In this document: in pieces, positions 19,332-28,686 of the stretch
How the letters are laid out: each line of letters starts with the position of its first letter
Numbering within the stretch: the stretch's first letter is position 1
Assembly (NCBI RefSeq): GCF_000633355.1
Contig: NZ_AYMQ01000006.1
Span: forward strand, 116,064-180,063
DNA length: 64,000 bases
Source: Serratia sp. H1w
GTDB taxonomy: Bacteria > Pseudomonadota > Gammaproteobacteria > Enterobacterales > Enterobacteriaceae
Reading direction: 5' to 3'
Program-made: the position numbers and the translations under genes
Notes under the pieces: model-generated
Told to the model about the DNA's origin: nothing
Database searches by the model: none
The model's input: the letters and a program-made list of their open reading frames with translations, nothing else

Positions 19332-19535
19332 ATGAGTTTGCTTCCGGTCATGGTCATTTTTGGACTGTCGTTCCCCCCGGTATTTTTTGAGCTGTTGGTG
19401 TCGTTGGCACTGTTCTTCGTGGTGCGCCGCCTGTTGCAGCCAACCGGGATTTACGATTTTGTCTGGCATCCGGCGTTGTTCAATACCGCGCTGTATTGCT
19501 GTTTGTTTTATCTGGTTTCTCGTCTTTTCGTTTGA
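19332..19535 (+). CDS. aaeX: AaeX small membrane protein
   Basis: 67 residues with two hydrophobic segments ([19 protein letters not shown], and a C-terminal one ending LFYLVSRLF). It is the DUF1656 partner always encoded before AaeA; its role in the efflux pump is not defined. ATG 19332 gives the conserved [13 protein letters not shown] start; a GTG three bases upstream is in frame but less likely. Confidence 0.95.
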   Translation: MSLLPVMVIFGLSFPPVFFELLVSLALFFVVRRLLQPTGIYDFVWHPALFNTALYCCLFYLVSRLFV

Positions 19536-19542
19536 GGCTGCT

Positions 19543-20478
19543 GTGAAAACTCTGTCATTAAAAATACTTCGCATCGCGATCACCTTGCTGCTGGTCCTGC
19601 TGGCAGCCATCGCCGTGTTCAAGGCCTGGGCGTTTTACACCGAGTCACCGTGGACGCGTGATGCCAAATTCACCGCCGACGTGGTGGCGATTGCCCCGGA
19701 CGTCAGCGGTTTGCTGACCTACGTACCGGTCACCGACAACCAACTGGTGAAGCAAGGCCAGATCCTGATGGTGATCGACCAGCCGCGCTACCAGCAGGCA
19801 CTGGCTGAGGCCAACGCCGATGTGGCTTATTACCAGACCCTGGCGGCGGAGAAGAAGCGTGAAGCGGGCCGCCGTGTGCGCTTGGGGATCCAGGCTATGT
19901 CACAAGAAGAAATCGACCAATCCAATAACGTATTGCAAACCGTGCAGCATCAGTTGGCCAAGGCTATAGCCGTGCGCGATCTGGCGCAGCTGGATCTGGA
20001 ACGGACCACGGTACGTGCGCCCGCAGACGGTTGGGTCACCAACCTCAACGTCCATACGGGGGAATTTATTACCCGTGGCTCCACTGCGGTGGCGTTGGTG
20101 AAGAAAAACAGTTTCTACGTCATCGCCTATCTGGAAGAGACCAAGCTGGAAGGACTGAACAAAGGCGATCGCGCCGAGATCACCCCGCTGGGCAGTAACC
20201 GCATTCTGCATGGCACCGTTGATAGCCTGGCTGCGGCGGTCAATAACAGCAGCAGCACCCCCAACAGCAAGGGGCTGGCGTCGATCGACAGTAACCTGGA
20301 GTGGGTGCGTCTGGCACAGCGCGTACCGGTGAAAATCATGCTGGATGAGAAAGATCAGCAACACTCTTACCCGGCAGGGACCACTGCGACCGTGGTCATT
20401 ACCGGCAAGAACGATCGTAACGTCGACAGCGGCTCGCCCTTTATCCGGTTGATGCATCGGTTACGTGAGTTCGGCTAA
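19543..20478 (+). CDS. aaeA: p-Hydroxybenzoic acid efflux pump subunit AaeA
   Basis: 311 residues from a GTG start at 19543, seven bases after the aaeX stop; E. coli AaeA is 310. Membrane-fusion (HlyD-like) protein with one N-terminal transmembrane anchor, a biotinyl-lipoyl-like domain ([20 protein letters not shown]), a coiled-coil hairpin, and the return strand ([19 protein letters not shown]). It links the AaeB permease to the periplasm. The frame is open upstream across aaeX, but only the GTG gives the conserved start. Its stop overlaps aaeB (TAATG). Confidence 0.96.
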   Translation: MKTLSLKILRIAITLLLVLLAAIAVFKAWAFYTESPWTRDAKFTADVVAIAPDVSGLLTYVPVTDNQLVKQGQILMVIDQPRYQQALAEANADVAYYQTLAAEKKREAGRRVRLGIQAMSQEEIDQSNNVLQTVQHQLAKAIAVRDLAQLDLERTTVRAPADGWVTNLNVHTGEFITRGSTAVALVKKNSFYVIAYLEETKLEGLNKGDRAEITPLGSNRILHGTVDSLAAAVNNSSSTPNSKGLASIDSNLEWVRLAQRVPVKIMLDEKDQQHSYPAGTTATVVITGKNDRNVDSGSPFIRLMHRLREFG

Positions 20479-22445
20479 TGAGCAGCCCAACCTTTCTGCG
20501 GCTACGGTTTGCCTGCAAGCTCAGCTTTGCGATTGTCTTCGCGCTGTTTGTCGGCTTTCACCTTAATCTGGAAACCCCGCGCTGGTCAGTGCTGACGGCG
20601 GCCATTGTGGCTGCTGGCCCAGCCTTTGCCGCCGGGGGTGAGCCTTTCTCCGGTGCCATTCGCTATCGTGGCTGGCTACGTATTATCGGCACCTTCATCG
20701 GCTGTTTTGTCGGTTTGTTGATTATCGTGACCTGCGCGCGGGCACCGGTAGTGATGCTGATGCTTTGCTGTGTCTGGCTGGGGGTCTGCACCTGGATCTC
20801 CTCGCTGGTGAAGGTCGAAAACTCCTACGCCTGGGGGCTGGCGGGCTATACGGCGCTGATTATCATCGTGACCTCGGCAACCACCACCACTTCGCTATTG
20901 GCCGCACCACAGTTCGCCGTAGAGCGCTGTAGCGAGATCGTGCTCGGTATCCTCAGTGCGATACTGGCCGACCTGCTGTTCTCCCCACGTTCGATCAAAC
21001 AGGATATCGATCGCGCGGTGGATCAGTTGCTGGTGGGGCAGTACAAGCTGATGCAGATGTGTATTAGCGACGCCAGCAAAGAGGATATCGACCGCGCCTG
21101 GAGCGATCTGGTCAAAAGCACCACCGCCATCAACGGGATGCGCAGCAATCTGATGTTGGAGTCGTCGCGTTGGCAGCGGGTTAACAGCCGTTTGCATGCG
21201 CTACATACGCTTTCGCTGACGTTGATCACCCAGGCTTGTGAAACCTACCTGATATTGCTTAATCACCCGGATGCGGTGAAGGAAAATATCCGTGAACTGC
21301 TGATGGTGCCAGCGGAAACCGCGCAGGAAGTCCATAAACGCCTGAAGCTGGTGCGCCAGGTGCTGGCGACCAACCGTAGCGATGAACACCTGCCAACCAT
21401 CACCGGTTGGGTCGGGGCGGCAACGCGCTATCTGCTGGTGGCAAAAGGCGTGCATACCAACAGCGGTATCAATGCGATAGAAAACGAAATACTGGCCGGC
21501 GAGGTGGTGGTAAAAAGGCCATCGGCGGAAGGCCACCACGCGCTGATTAACGGGCTGCGAGCCTGGGCGGCGACCTCAATCGGCTGCCTGTTCTGGCTGT
21601 GGACCGGCTGGACGTCCGGTAGCGGCTGTATGGTGATGATCGCCGTAGTCACCGCGCTGGCGATGCGTACGCCAAATCCGAAAATGATGGCGCTCGATTT
21701 CCTGCTGGGTGTGCTGGTGGCGTTGCCGCTGGGCGCATTGTTTTATATGTTTATCCTGCCGGAAACCCAGCAAAGCATGTTCTTGCTGTGTCTGAGCCTG
21801 GGTATCATGTCCTTTGTCATCGGCATCGAAGTGCAGAAACGCCGTTTGGGATCGCTGGGCACTCTGGCAAGTACCATTAACATCATCGTGTTGAGTAACC
21901 CGATGACCTTCCATGTCTCGTCGTTTATCGATAGTGCCATCGGCCAGATTATCGGCTGCTTTGTGGCGATGATCGTGCTGTTCCTGATCCGTGATACTTC
22001 ACGCGAACGCACTGGCAGGACGTTGATGAACCAACTGGTCAGCAGTGCCGTTTCAGCCTTGACCACCAAGGCGGCACGCCGTAAGGAGAACCATCTACCT
22101 GCGCTGTATCAGCGCCTGAACCAACTGCTGATGATGTTCCCGAACGACATTGCCAAATATCGTCTGGCGCTTAACCTGATCATTGCCCACCAGCGGATGC
22201 AGATGACCGAGATCCCGGAGCGGGAAGAGCTTTCGGTGTTCCACAAGCAGATCCGCAGCACCGCCGACCACGTAGTGACCGCCAAGAGTGATGTGAAGCG
22301 GGCTTATTACTACGATCGTCTACTCAAAGAGATGAATGAATATCAGCAAAAGTTGGTGGACAACTTCGCTCCGCTTAGCGTCACCGGGCCGGTAAAACGC
22401 CTGGCAGATATGCTGCACCGCTACCGTCATGCGCTGATTGATTGA
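20478..22445 (+). CDS. aaeB: p-Hydroxybenzoic acid efflux pump subunit AaeB
   Basis: 655 residues, same length as E. coli AaeB. Two blocks of hydrophobic helices (residues ~10-165 and ~355-500), each followed by a cytoplasmic helical region, give the FUSC/YccS-like fold. It exports aromatic carboxylic acids with AaeA as a metabolic relief valve. It begins by overlap with aaeA. A GCCCCC/GGGGGC hairpin at 22489-22507 follows the stop. Confidence 0.96.
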   Translation: MSSPTFLRLRFACKLSFAIVFALFVGFHLNLETPRWSVLTAAIVAAGPAFAAGGEPFSGAIRYRGWLRIIGTFIGCFVGLLIIVTCARAPVVMLMLCCVWLGVCTWISSLVKVENSYAWGLAGYTALIIIVTSATTTTSLLAAPQFAVERCSEIVLGILSAILADLLFSPRSIKQDIDRAVDQLLVGQYKLMQMCISDASKEDIDRAWSDLVKSTTAINGMRSNLMLESSRWQRVNSRLHALHTLSLTLITQACETYLILLNHPDAVKENIRELLMVPAETAQEVHKRLKLVRQVLATNRSDEHLPTITGWVGAATRYLLVAKGVHTNSGINAIENEILAGEVVVKRPSAEGHHALINGLRAWAATSIGCLFWLWTGWTSGSGCMVMIAVVTALAMRTPNPKMMALDFLLGVLVALPLGALFYMFILPETQQSMFLLCLSLGIMSFVIGIEVQKRRLGSLGTLASTINIIVLSNPMTFHVSSFIDSAIGQIIGCFVAMIVLFLIRDTSRERTGRTLMNQLVSSAVSALTTKAARRKENHLPALYQRLNQLLMMFPNDIAKYRLALNLIIAHQRMQMTEIPEREELSVFHKQIRSTADHVVTAKSDVKRAYYYDRLLKEMNEYQQKLVDNFAPLSVTGPVKRLADMLHRYRHALID

Positions 22446-22488
22446 TATCTTCAGCTTCCCGTCAAGGTCTATACTGAGCATGGTTTAC

Positions 22489-22507
22489 GCCCCCCGGCTT
22501 CGGGGGC
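22489..22507 (+). terminator. Hairpin after aaeB
   Basis: GCCCCC - 7-base loop - GGGGGC about 45 bases after the aaeB stop. No T-run follows, so termination is only a possibility; a further GC-rich inverted repeat (GGGGGC / GCCCCC) lies just beyond it. Confidence 0.35.
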
Positions 22508-22610
22508 TAAAATGCCCTCTGGGGGCGTATCAGTGCCCCCTCTGCAAGAGAAATGGTTACATCTTGGTCATCTTTGATTCATTAATTTTTGCTATAGATG
22601 CAGGGACGGT

Positions 22611-23066
22611 ATGAATAAACGTACGCTTATCGCGATGTTGATTGCTTTGGTGGTGGCAGGTTTCAGTGCGCTGCATGGGGAGGGCGATCGGGCGATTACC
22701 AACGTGTCGACCCCGACGGCAGAAAGCACCAGCATTGAACAACTGACGGAGCAGAAGAGGGTGGTCAGCTATGTGCAGCAGCATCAGCGGCTTCCTGACT
22801 ACTACATCACCAAAAAACAGGCACGCGAGCAGGGTTGGGATGCGAGCGACGGTAACCTGTGCAAGGTATTGCCGGGCAAGGCCATTGGTGGCGATCGTTT
22901 TTCCAACCGTGAAGGGCAGTTACCAACCGCCAACAACCGGGTATGGCGTGAAGCGGATATCAACTACCGATGTGGCCGACGCGGTGCTGATCGGCTGTTG
23001 TATTCCAGTGACGGTCTGATTTATGTCACGCACGACCATTATAAGAACTTCATGCGGATGGAGTGA
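22611..23066 (+). CDS. Exported barnase-like guanyl-specific ribonuclease
   Basis: 151 residues. Residues ~5-22 form a hydrophobic signal or anchor. The C-terminal half (from WDASDGNL at 76) follows Bacillus barnase closely: GGDRFSNREGQLP, then WREADINY, then DRLLYSSDGLIY and DHYKNF. The catalytic residues corresponding to barnase Glu73, Arg87 and His102 are Glu114, Arg128 and His143, all present, so the enzyme should be active. Cys84 and Cys121, absent from barnase, could form a disulfide. It is followed 4 bases later by a barstar-like gene, so the pair is an RNase and its inhibitor. Confidence 0.88.
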   Translation: MNKRTLIAMLIALVVAGFSALHGEGDRAITNVSTPTAESTSIEQLTEQKRVVSYVQQHQRLPDYYITKKQAREQGWDASDGNLCKVLPGKAIGGDRFSNREGQLPTANNRVWREADINYRCGRRGADRLLYSSDGLIYVTHDHYKNFMRME

Positions 23067-23070
23067 GCCG

Positions 23071-23370
23071 ATGGGAAAAGTAGAGTTCGATTTTAACCAG
23101 ATACCAGACATTCCCGCGTTCTATCGCCATTTTGCCGAACGGTTCGCACTGGGTGAAGAATTTGGCGCCAACCTGGACGCGCTGTGGGACGTTGTGACCG
23201 GCGACATCAGCCTACCGGTCGAGATTGAATTTCTCAATCTCAACGCCCGCAGCAAACGCCGCTTTGGTGCCATCATTCTGCTGTTTGAAGAAGCGGAGGA
23301 AGAGCTGGAGGGCAACCTGCGGTTCAATATCCGTGAAACGAGCGGCATGGCAGCGGTTCACCCGCGCTGA
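23071..23370 (+). CDS. yhcO: Barstar family ribonuclease inhibitor
   Basis: 99 residues. Barstar-like fold with the N-terminal FDFNQIPDIPAFYRHFAERF helix, GANLDALWDVVTGDISLPVEIEF (the barnase-facing helix and strand in barstar), and an acidic C-terminal half. ATG 23071 starts 4 bases after the RNase stop. E. coli has a homologue, yhcO, beside aaeB but without an RNase partner. Here the inhibitor should protect the cytoplasm from the RNase before export. Confidence 0.88.
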   Translation: MGKVEFDFNQIPDIPAFYRHFAERFALGEEFGANLDALWDVVTGDISLPVEIEFLNLNARSKRRFGAIILLFEEAEEELEGNLRFNIRETSGMAAVHPR

Positions 23371-23382
23371 TGCCGCAGGCGT

Positions 23383-23931
23383 TTACTGTTGCGCCTCGGC
23401 CAGATCGCGCAGGTACTGGAAGATTTGGCGGAATGATTTTGGCGGCTTGTTAGCGGCCTGCTCTTTCTGCGCGTTACGGATCAGGGCGCGCAACTGCTGG
23501 CGATCGGCCTCTGGATACAGATCCAGCACGGACGGGATCGCGTCATCACCTTCTGCCACCAGACGATCGCGCAGCGCTTCCAGCTTGTGGAACAGCGAAA
23601 CCTGTTGGTTATGGCGGTTCTTCAGCTTGTCGAGTGCGGTCTGGATCGGTTCGACATCACGAGCGCGCAGCATTTTGCCGATCAACTGGATCTGGCGGCG
23701 GCGGCCTTCTTTCTTGATCTTCTGCGCCAGCTCGATGGCGGCACGCAGATCTTCATCCAATGGGATACGTTCCAAGGCGTTTTTACCCAGTTCAACCAGT
23801 TCGGTTCCCAGGTCTTTCAGCGCTTCGGCATCACGTTTGATTTCACTTTTACTGACCCAGATAATCTCGTCATCGTCCTCGTTTTCGTTCTCCGGGACAT
23901 CGTCGAGCCAGTCTTCAGGCTGTTTGTTCAT
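23383..23931 (-). CDS. darP: Ribosome biogenesis factor DarP (YjgA)
   Basis: 182 residues, highly charged and helical, with the family start [33 protein letters not shown] and the core [19 protein letters not shown]. DarP assists maturation of the 50S subunit (stabilising helices around H91). It is encoded divergently from pmbA, as in E. coli. Confidence 0.95.
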   Translation of the reverse strand: MNKQPEDWLDDVPENENEDDDEIIWVSKSEIKRDAEALKDLGTELVELGKNALERIPLDEDLRAAIELAQKIKKEGRRRQIQLIGKMLRARDVEPIQTALDKLKNRHNQQVSLFHKLEALRDRLVAEGDDAIPSVLDLYPEADRQQLRALIRNAQKEQAANKPPKSFRQIFQYLRDLAEAQQ

Positions 23932-24131
23932 GGTAGGCTCCGTTAAAAAGAGGCTAATCCTAACAGGTTGCCGGCTTTATGCGAAATTCCACGCGGTTCC
24001 TGTTAGACTCAAAAGTAGATCAGGCTGTGGCCAGCGGGTACAGCCGAAATTATTTTGGCGCGTTATCACGCGCAAAACCATGCCGACACGGCACTTTTTT
24101 CAACGATTCTCTGATTAAGTATGGCAGATTG

Positions 24132-25472
24132 ATGAAAGTAGTCACCCAAGTTGCAGAGCAGCGCAAAGCGCTGGAACAAGCCGTTTCACAGGCGCTGGAG
24201 CTGGCACGCGCCGGTTCCGATGCGGCAGAAGTTGCCGTGAGCAAAACCACCGGTATCAGCGTCAGCACCCGCTTCGGCGAAGTGGAGAACGTCGAGTTCA
24301 ACAGCGACGGCGCGTTGGGCATTACCGTCTATTATCAAAACCGCAAAGGCAGTGCCTCTTCCACCGATCTGAATCCGGATGCCATTGCTCGCACCGTGCA
24401 GGCGGCACTGGATATCGCTCGCTATACTTCGCCCGATCCTCACGCTGGTCCGGCAGAAAAAGATCTGCTGGCGTTTGATGCGCCGGATCTCGACCTGTTC
24501 CATCCTACCGAGCTGGATGCCGAACGCGGTATCGAATTGGCTGCCCGTGCCGAGCAGGCTTCGCTGGCGGCGGACAAGCGTATTACCAATACCGAAGGCG
24601 GCAGTTTCAACAGCCATTACGGCATCAAGGTATTCGGCAACAGCCATGGCATGCTGCAAAGCTACTGCTCCAGCCGCCATTCGCTCTCCAGCTGTGTGAT
24701 CGCCGAGCATGATGGCGATATGGAGCGGGATTACGCCTACACCATTGGCCGTGCGATGGGCGATATGGCCAGCCCTGAGTGGGTCGGCCAGGAATGTGCC
24801 CGCCGCACGCTGGCGCGTCTCTCCCCACGTAAGCTGTCGACCATGAAGGCCCCGGTGCTGTTCGCTTCGGAAGTGGCAACCGGTCTGTTTGGCCACCTGG
24901 TCGGTGCTATCAGCGGTAGCAGCGTTTATCGCAAGTCCACCTACCTGCTGGATTCGTTGGGTAAACAGATCCTGCCGGAGTGGATGACCATTGAAGAACA
25001 TCCGCACTTGCTGAAAGGGTTGGCGTCTACGCCGTTCGACAGCGAAGGCGTACGTACCCAGCGCCGCGACATCGTCAAAGACGGCGTGCTGGAAACCTGG
25101 CTGCTGACCAGCTATGCCGCACGCAAGCTGGGGCTGCACAGCACCGGTCACGCTGGTGGCATCCACAACTGGCGCATTGCCGGCCAGGGCGATAACTTTG
25201 CCGGTATGCTCAAGCAACTGGGCACCGGTTTGGTGGTCACCGAGCTGATGGGGCAGGGTGTCAGCGGTATTACCGGCGATTACTCACGCGGGGCTTCAGG
25301 CTTCTGGGTGGAAAACGGCGAGATCCAGTATCCGGTGAGCGAGATCACCATTGCCGGTAACCTGAAAGATATGCTGCGTAATATCGTCAGCATCGGCAGC
25401 GATATCGAACTGCGCAGCAATATCCAGTGCGGTTCCGTGCTGCTGCCGGAAATGAAGATCGCCGGGCAGTAA
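24132..25472 (+). CDS. pmbA: Metalloprotease subunit PmbA (TldE)
   Basis: 446 residues, near E. coli PmbA (450). Partner of TldD; this subunit lacks the HExxxH zinc motif, as expected, and has the conserved [21 protein letters not shown] and [12 protein letters not shown] stretches. ATG 24132 gives the family start [12 protein letters not shown]; the frame is open 51 codons further but those residues are not conserved. A hairpin-ended repeat starts 18 bases after the stop. Confidence 0.97.
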   Translation: MKVVTQVAEQRKALEQAVSQALELARAGSDAAEVAVSKTTGISVSTRFGEVENVEFNSDGALGITVYYQNRKGSASSTDLNPDAIARTVQAALDIARYTSPDPHAGPAEKDLLAFDAPDLDLFHPTELDAERGIELAARAEQASLAADKRITNTEGGSFNSHYGIKVFGNSHGMLQSYCSSRHSLSSCVIAEHDGDMERDYAYTIGRAMGDMASPEWVGQECARRTLARLSPRKLSTMKAPVLFASEVATGLFGHLVGAISGSSVYRKSTYLLDSLGKQILPEWMTIEEHPHLLKGLASTPFDSEGVRTQRRDIVKDGVLETWLLTSYAARKLGLHSTGHAGGIHNWRIAGQGDNFAGMLKQLGTGLVVTELMGQGVSGITGDYSRGASGFWVENGEIQYPVSEITIAGNLKDMLRNIVSIGSDIELRSNIQCGSVLLPEMKIAGQ

Positions 25473-25490
25473 ATCCCAACCCATCTCATT

Positions 25491-25630
25491 CCCCTCACCC
25501 CAACCCTCTCCCAAAAGGAGAGGGAGCTGTCCGGCATCGTGGATTAGCCTGTGCTGCTTCGGGAAGTACGGGGAGTTTTAGCGAACTCGATCGGTCCCCT
25601 CGCCCTTTGGGAGAGGGTTAGGGTGAGGGG
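25491..25630. repeat. Hairpin-ended dispersed repeat, copy between pmbA and cybC
   Basis: 140 bases. Left end CCCCTCACCCCAACCCTCTC and right end GAGAGGGTTAGGGTGAGGGG are inverted copies of each other. Each end also folds on itself (CCCTCTCCC...AGGAGAGGG on the left, and CCCTTTGGGAG on the right). Confidence 0.8.
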
Positions 25631-25727
25631 CTCACTTCAACCTTCCTTACAAATATTAAGTATCGGTTTTGCCGTTCTATGCCTATGTTAATAACGAGTT
25701 AATTAAAACAATAATGGGAAGGTGAGC

Positions 25728-26114
25728 ATGAAGAAGACATTGAAAGTGTTGGCAGCACTGACGCTGCTGGGAGCCAGTTCATGGGCGATGGCGGCCGATC
25801 TGGCCGATGACATGGATACCCTGGCCGCCAACTACAAAATCGTACTGAAAACCGACTCCACCGATACCTTCAAGCAGAGCCTGCAAAATATGCGCGCTGC
25901 TGCCACGGATGCCCAGAAAGGCACGCCGCCGAAGTTGGAAAGCAAAGCGCCAAACGGCCCGGAGATGACGGAATTTCGTCAAGGGCTGGCGACGCTGATT
26001 GGACAGATCGATCAGTCGCTGGCGTTGGCGAATCAGGGGAAATTGGAGGAAGCGCGTAAGGTCGCGCAGGACTTCAAGCAAACCCGCGATGCCAACCACA
26101 AGAAATTCCGCTAA
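25728..26114 (+). CDS. cybC: Soluble cytochrome b562
   Basis: 128-residue precursor. The signal peptide ends at AMA|ADLADDM (residue 22). Counting from the mature start, the heme iron ligands are Met7 (residue 29) and His102 (residue 124, in DANHKKFR), as in E. coli cytochrome b562. The fold is a four-helix bundle in the periplasm that carries electrons; its partner is unknown. ATG 25728 is chosen over a GTG 6 bases upstream because it gives a regular signal peptide (MKKTLKVL). A strong hairpin follows. Confidence 0.94.
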   Translation: MKKTLKVLAALTLLGASSWAMAADLADDMDTLAANYKIVLKTDSTDTFKQSLQNMRAAATDAQKGTPPKLESKAPNGPEMTEFRQGLATLIGQIDQSLALANQGKLEEARKVAQDFKQTRDANHKKFR

Positions 26115-26126
26115 ACGCCACGCTAT

Positions 26127-26157
26127 TCCCTATGATCGTCGAAGGCGATCATAGGGA
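26127..26157. terminator. Hairpin between convergent cybC and AraC-type gene
   Basis: A 12-base perfect stem (TCCCTATGATCG / CGATCATAGGGA) with a 7-base loop lies between two convergent stops. It probably serves as a bidirectional terminator, though T-runs are lacking on both sides. Confidence 0.5.
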
Positions 26158-26922
26158 TCAATTCAGATAGGAAGACGGCGGTAACCCCAACACCCGTCGA
26201 AACATCGCCGAAAAAGCCGCACTGCTCTCATAGCCCAATTCAATCGCCACTTGGGTAACGCTGTTACCTGCGGCCAAACGCGCCAGCGCCAGTACCACAC
26301 AGGCGCGCTGACGCCATTGTGAAAATGACATCCCGGTCTGCTGGCGGAAAAAGCGGCTAAAGGTACGCAGGCTCATAAACAGGCCGTCGGCCCAATGCCC
26401 TGGTGGTGCGTGGGCGTCTGGCTGGCGTAGAAAAGCCTGACACAAGGCACTTAGCCGAGGATCTTCCGGCAGTGGGATATGCAGCGGTAATGTCTGCATC
26501 TGGGCTAGCTCATGCAGTAGCAGCGCCACCAAGGCACCATCCCGCTCTTCCTGCCGATAGAGCAACGGCATATCAACGGCGGCGATCAGCAACTGACGCA
26601 TCAGCGGGCTGATGCTGACCACCTGACAAACCTCGGCGATTGGCGCGATCAGTGCATCCGGTTCGATGTATAGACTGCGAGTGCTCACTCCCATCATCCT
26701 GACTTCGTGGGCGACCTGCGGCGGTATCCATACGGCACGCTGTGGTGGTACCACCCAATTTCCCTGCCGGGTAAAAACCTGCATCACACCAGTGGCACCA
26801 TACAGCAACTGTGCGCGTCGATGGCTATGTAAGGGCAGCAGATAGTCCGGTGGATAGTCGGTACCTATGGCAATCACCGCTCTTGGCGTGTGATCGAGGG
26901 AGCTAATGGAAGTATTGCGCAT
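26158..26922 (-). CDS. AraC family transcriptional regulator
   Basis: About 254 residues. An N-terminal cupin-like sensor (PPDYLLPLHSHRRAQLLYGATGVMQV) is followed by the two AraC helix-turn-helix motifs (LARLAAGNSVTQVAIELGYESSAAFSAMFRRVLGLPPSSYL at the end). ATG 26922 has AAGG upstream; upstream in-frame ATGs at 26985, 26976 and 26937 lack ribosome sites. It faces away from the TauE/SafE permease gene across a 117-bp gap, so it probably regulates that permease. Confidence 0.85.
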   Translation of the reverse strand: MRNTSISSLDHTPRAVIAIGTDYPPDYLLPLHSHRRAQLLYGATGVMQVFTRQGNWVVPPQRAVWIPPQVAHEVRMMGVSTRSLYIEPDALIAPIAEVCQVVSISPLMRQLLIAAVDMPLLYRQEERDGALVALLLHELAQMQTLPLHIPLPEDPRLSALCQAFLRQPDAHAPPGHWADGLFMSLRTFSRFFRQQTGMSFSQWRQRACVVLALARLAAGNSVTQVAIELGYESSAAFSAMFRRVLGLPPSSYLN

Positions 26923-27039
26923 AGCCTGCCTTATCATATTGGCCGAAACGCGATGATAGATGGCCAATGATAGCATGCAGGCCATTGCCTAGTCGCTTAT
27001 CCTGCCCATTGGCAAACGATCTTACGGAGTGGCAGGGCG

Positions 27040-27827
27040 ATGACTGTTATTTTACTGGTGCTGTTTACCGGCTTTTTGACCGGAATAACCACCCTTGTTT
27101 TTGGTTTTGGCGGCGGTTTTGTGGTGGTGCCCTTCGTCTATCATGTGGTTTCCTCCTCGGGTGACCACGCGGATCAGGCGATGCACATTGCCGTGGCAAC
27201 CTCGGCGGCGGTCATGATTTTGAACGCCAGCTATGCCAGCGTGACCAGTGGCGCAGCGGCAATATCCTGCGGGAAACTATCGATCCGCTGATCTATTTTA
27301 TCGCGGTGGGGGCGGTTATCGGTGCCTTTGCCGCCACGCAACTGACCGACTCCGTCATTCGCGGGCTGTTTATCCTCTATATGGTGGTGACCATTGCCGA
27401 TTGTCTGCTGCGTAAAGGATTTCTGACCAAACCAGCCAGAACGGCGTTATCTCCGGCCACGGTAGCCGTCGGTGGGCCAATCATTGGCGTGATCGCCGCC
27501 ATGTTGGGAGTCGGCGGCAGCGTAATGACCGTTCCGCTGTTACGTCGCCAAGGCTATGAGATGAAGCACTGCGTCAGCGCGGCCAATCCGTTATCGATCC
27601 CGGTCGCGGTGGTGGCAACCGTCTTGTATAGCTACCTCGGTGCGGGCAAGGTCAGTGGGCCGGAATATTTTGGTTATGTGAACCTGCTGATTCTGGGGGT
27701 GTTGCTGGTGGCGGGTATTACGGGGATCGTCTTTGCCAAACGGGTATTGCCCGGCATTGATGACAGGCTGCATGCCAGAATTTATATAGTACTGTTGCTG
27801 GGGGTACTGATCGCGATATGCCTGTAA
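27040..27827 (+). pseudogene. TauE/SafE family sulfite/anion exporter, broken by one frameshift
   Basis: The two halves of a ~262-residue TauE/SafE permease lie in different frames. The first (27040-27291) begins with TM-rich text FGFGGGFVVVPFVYH and runs to the ...YASVTSG break. The second continues in the -1 frame with the family text WRSGNILRETIDPLIYFIAVG and goes on to the stop at 27827. The frames meet at 27247-27250: one base appears to be missing just after AGT (AGT-TGG would restore the protein). The rest of both halves, including the second-repeat glycine motif MLGVGGSVMTVPLL, is intact. It is therefore a very recent mutation or a sequencing error. The family exports sulfonates, sulfite or similar anions. 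Confidence 0.82.
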
Positions 27828-27833
27828 AGGCAC

Positions 27834-27858
27834 AAAAAGGGCGGCTGAATGGCCGCCC
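27834..27858 (-). terminator. Rho-independent terminator of rnk
   Basis: Read on the minus strand, a GGGCGGC / GCCGCCC stem with a 6-base loop is followed by TTTTT. It lies 12 bases after the rnk stop, and close to the end of the convergent exporter gene. Confidence 0.8.
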
Positions 27859-27869
27859 GGAAACCTGGC

Positions 27870-28280
27870 TTAGCGGTGATACTCGCCCGCTGCTTCAGGT
27901 TGATACAGCAATTCCAGCACTTCAATCCGCGCTTCTTCGCCGTTAGGTAACTTCCAGCTGATCTGGTTACCCACATGCATGCCCAGCAGTGCCGCACCCA
28001 GAGGTGCCATCACCGACAGCTGTTCAGCGCTGTCTTTGAGCGAGGCAGGGTAAACCAGCGTGCGCACATGTTCTTCTGAAGTATGCAGATCGCGAAAGCG
28101 TACGCGGCTGTTCATGGTGACGACGTGTGCAGGGATCTGCGATGGCGGCACAATGTCAGCGCGATCCAGTTCGGCGTTCAGCGCGGCGGCGACGTCAGTA
28201 TTGGCAAAGGCTGGCTGTGCCAGTAGCGCATCCAGGCGTTCCGCATCCAGCTCATTAATGGTAATGGTTGGTTTGGTCAT
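27870..28280 (-). CDS. rnk: Regulator of nucleoside diphosphate kinase Rnk
   Basis: 136 residues, the usual Rnk length. The C-terminal part has the GreA/GreB-like fold ([19 protein letters not shown] and the following [14 protein letters not shown] tail). Rnk binds RNA polymerase secondary channel and affects nucleoside triphosphate pools in E. coli and Pseudomonas. ATG 28280 is the conserved start; the frame remains open upstream but has no homology there. A terminator-like hairpin sits about 68 bases upstream of it. Confidence 0.95.
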   Translation of the reverse strand: MTKPTITINELDAERLDALLAQPAFANTDVAAALNAELDRADIVPPSQIPAHVVTMNSRVRFRDLHTSEEHVRTLVYPASLKDSAEQLSVMAPLGAALLGMHVGNQISWKLPNGEEARIEVLELLYQPEAAGEYHR

Positions 28281-28330
28281 TCCACTCTCCAGTCCAATCA
28301 AAGGGCGCCCTTTCTGCGCCATAAATTCGG

Positions 28331-28377
28331 AAAACAACACAAAAGCAACACCCCCGCACCGTTGGGAGCGGGGGTGT
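28331..28377 (-). terminator. Terminator-like hairpin upstream of rnk
   Basis: On the minus strand, ACACCCCCGC and GCGGGGGTGT pair around a 10-base loop (28348-28377) and are followed by a T-rich run (TGCTTTTGTGTTGTTTT at 28331-28347). It ends about 50 bases before rnk begins. No annotated gene lies upstream on this strand, so it either attenuates rnk or ends a small RNA made from 28378-28680. Confidence 0.6.
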
Positions 28378-28455
28378 GAAAGAATGTCGGTTTGTCCTAA
28401 TGATAGTAGGCTGTTAGGGCGGGAAAAGAAAGAGATCTCGATCACGAAGTTTTTT

Positions 28456-28583
28456 GCGTCGCGACGCTAACTGGCAACTTTGCGTTGCAAACTCTTTTTG
28501 CAATCTCATTGTCTTAGCGAAAAAAGCCGGGTTTTGCGAAATGGATCCCCCAGCGTCACTTAATTTCCAGTTCGAACTGGAAA
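28456..28583. promoter_or_regulatory. Cluster of palindromes upstream of the PRD/DUF4310 operon
   Basis: Three inverted repeats occur in the 406-base gap between rnk and the operon: GCGTCGCGACGC at 28456-28467, GCAAC-TTTGC-GTTGC at 28474-28488, and the perfect 20-mer TTTCCAGTTCGAACTGGAAA at 28564-28583, about 100 bases before the first start codon. They are candidate operators for the BglG/LicR-type regulator encoded at 35756-37672. No -35/-10 pair was assigned. Confidence 0.5.
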
Positions 28584-28686
28584 AAAACGCGCTACACAAG
28601 CAATGCCCCTGGGGTTAGGGTAAAGGCATCAAAGAAAGCGGATTATACGGCGACAGATTAATGTCCGATCCAGAGGTGACTGCAAA

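Noticed and set aside
24186..25217. 343-codon open frame opposite pmbA
   Set aside because: Antisense shadow of a highly conserved gene, without ribosome site or domain.
28471..28490. Possible sigma-54 promoter (TGGCAACTTTGCGTTGC)
   Set aside because: The GG and GC elements are two bases too far apart for a -24/-12 promoter; and the linked regulator is of LicR type, not a sigma-54 activator.
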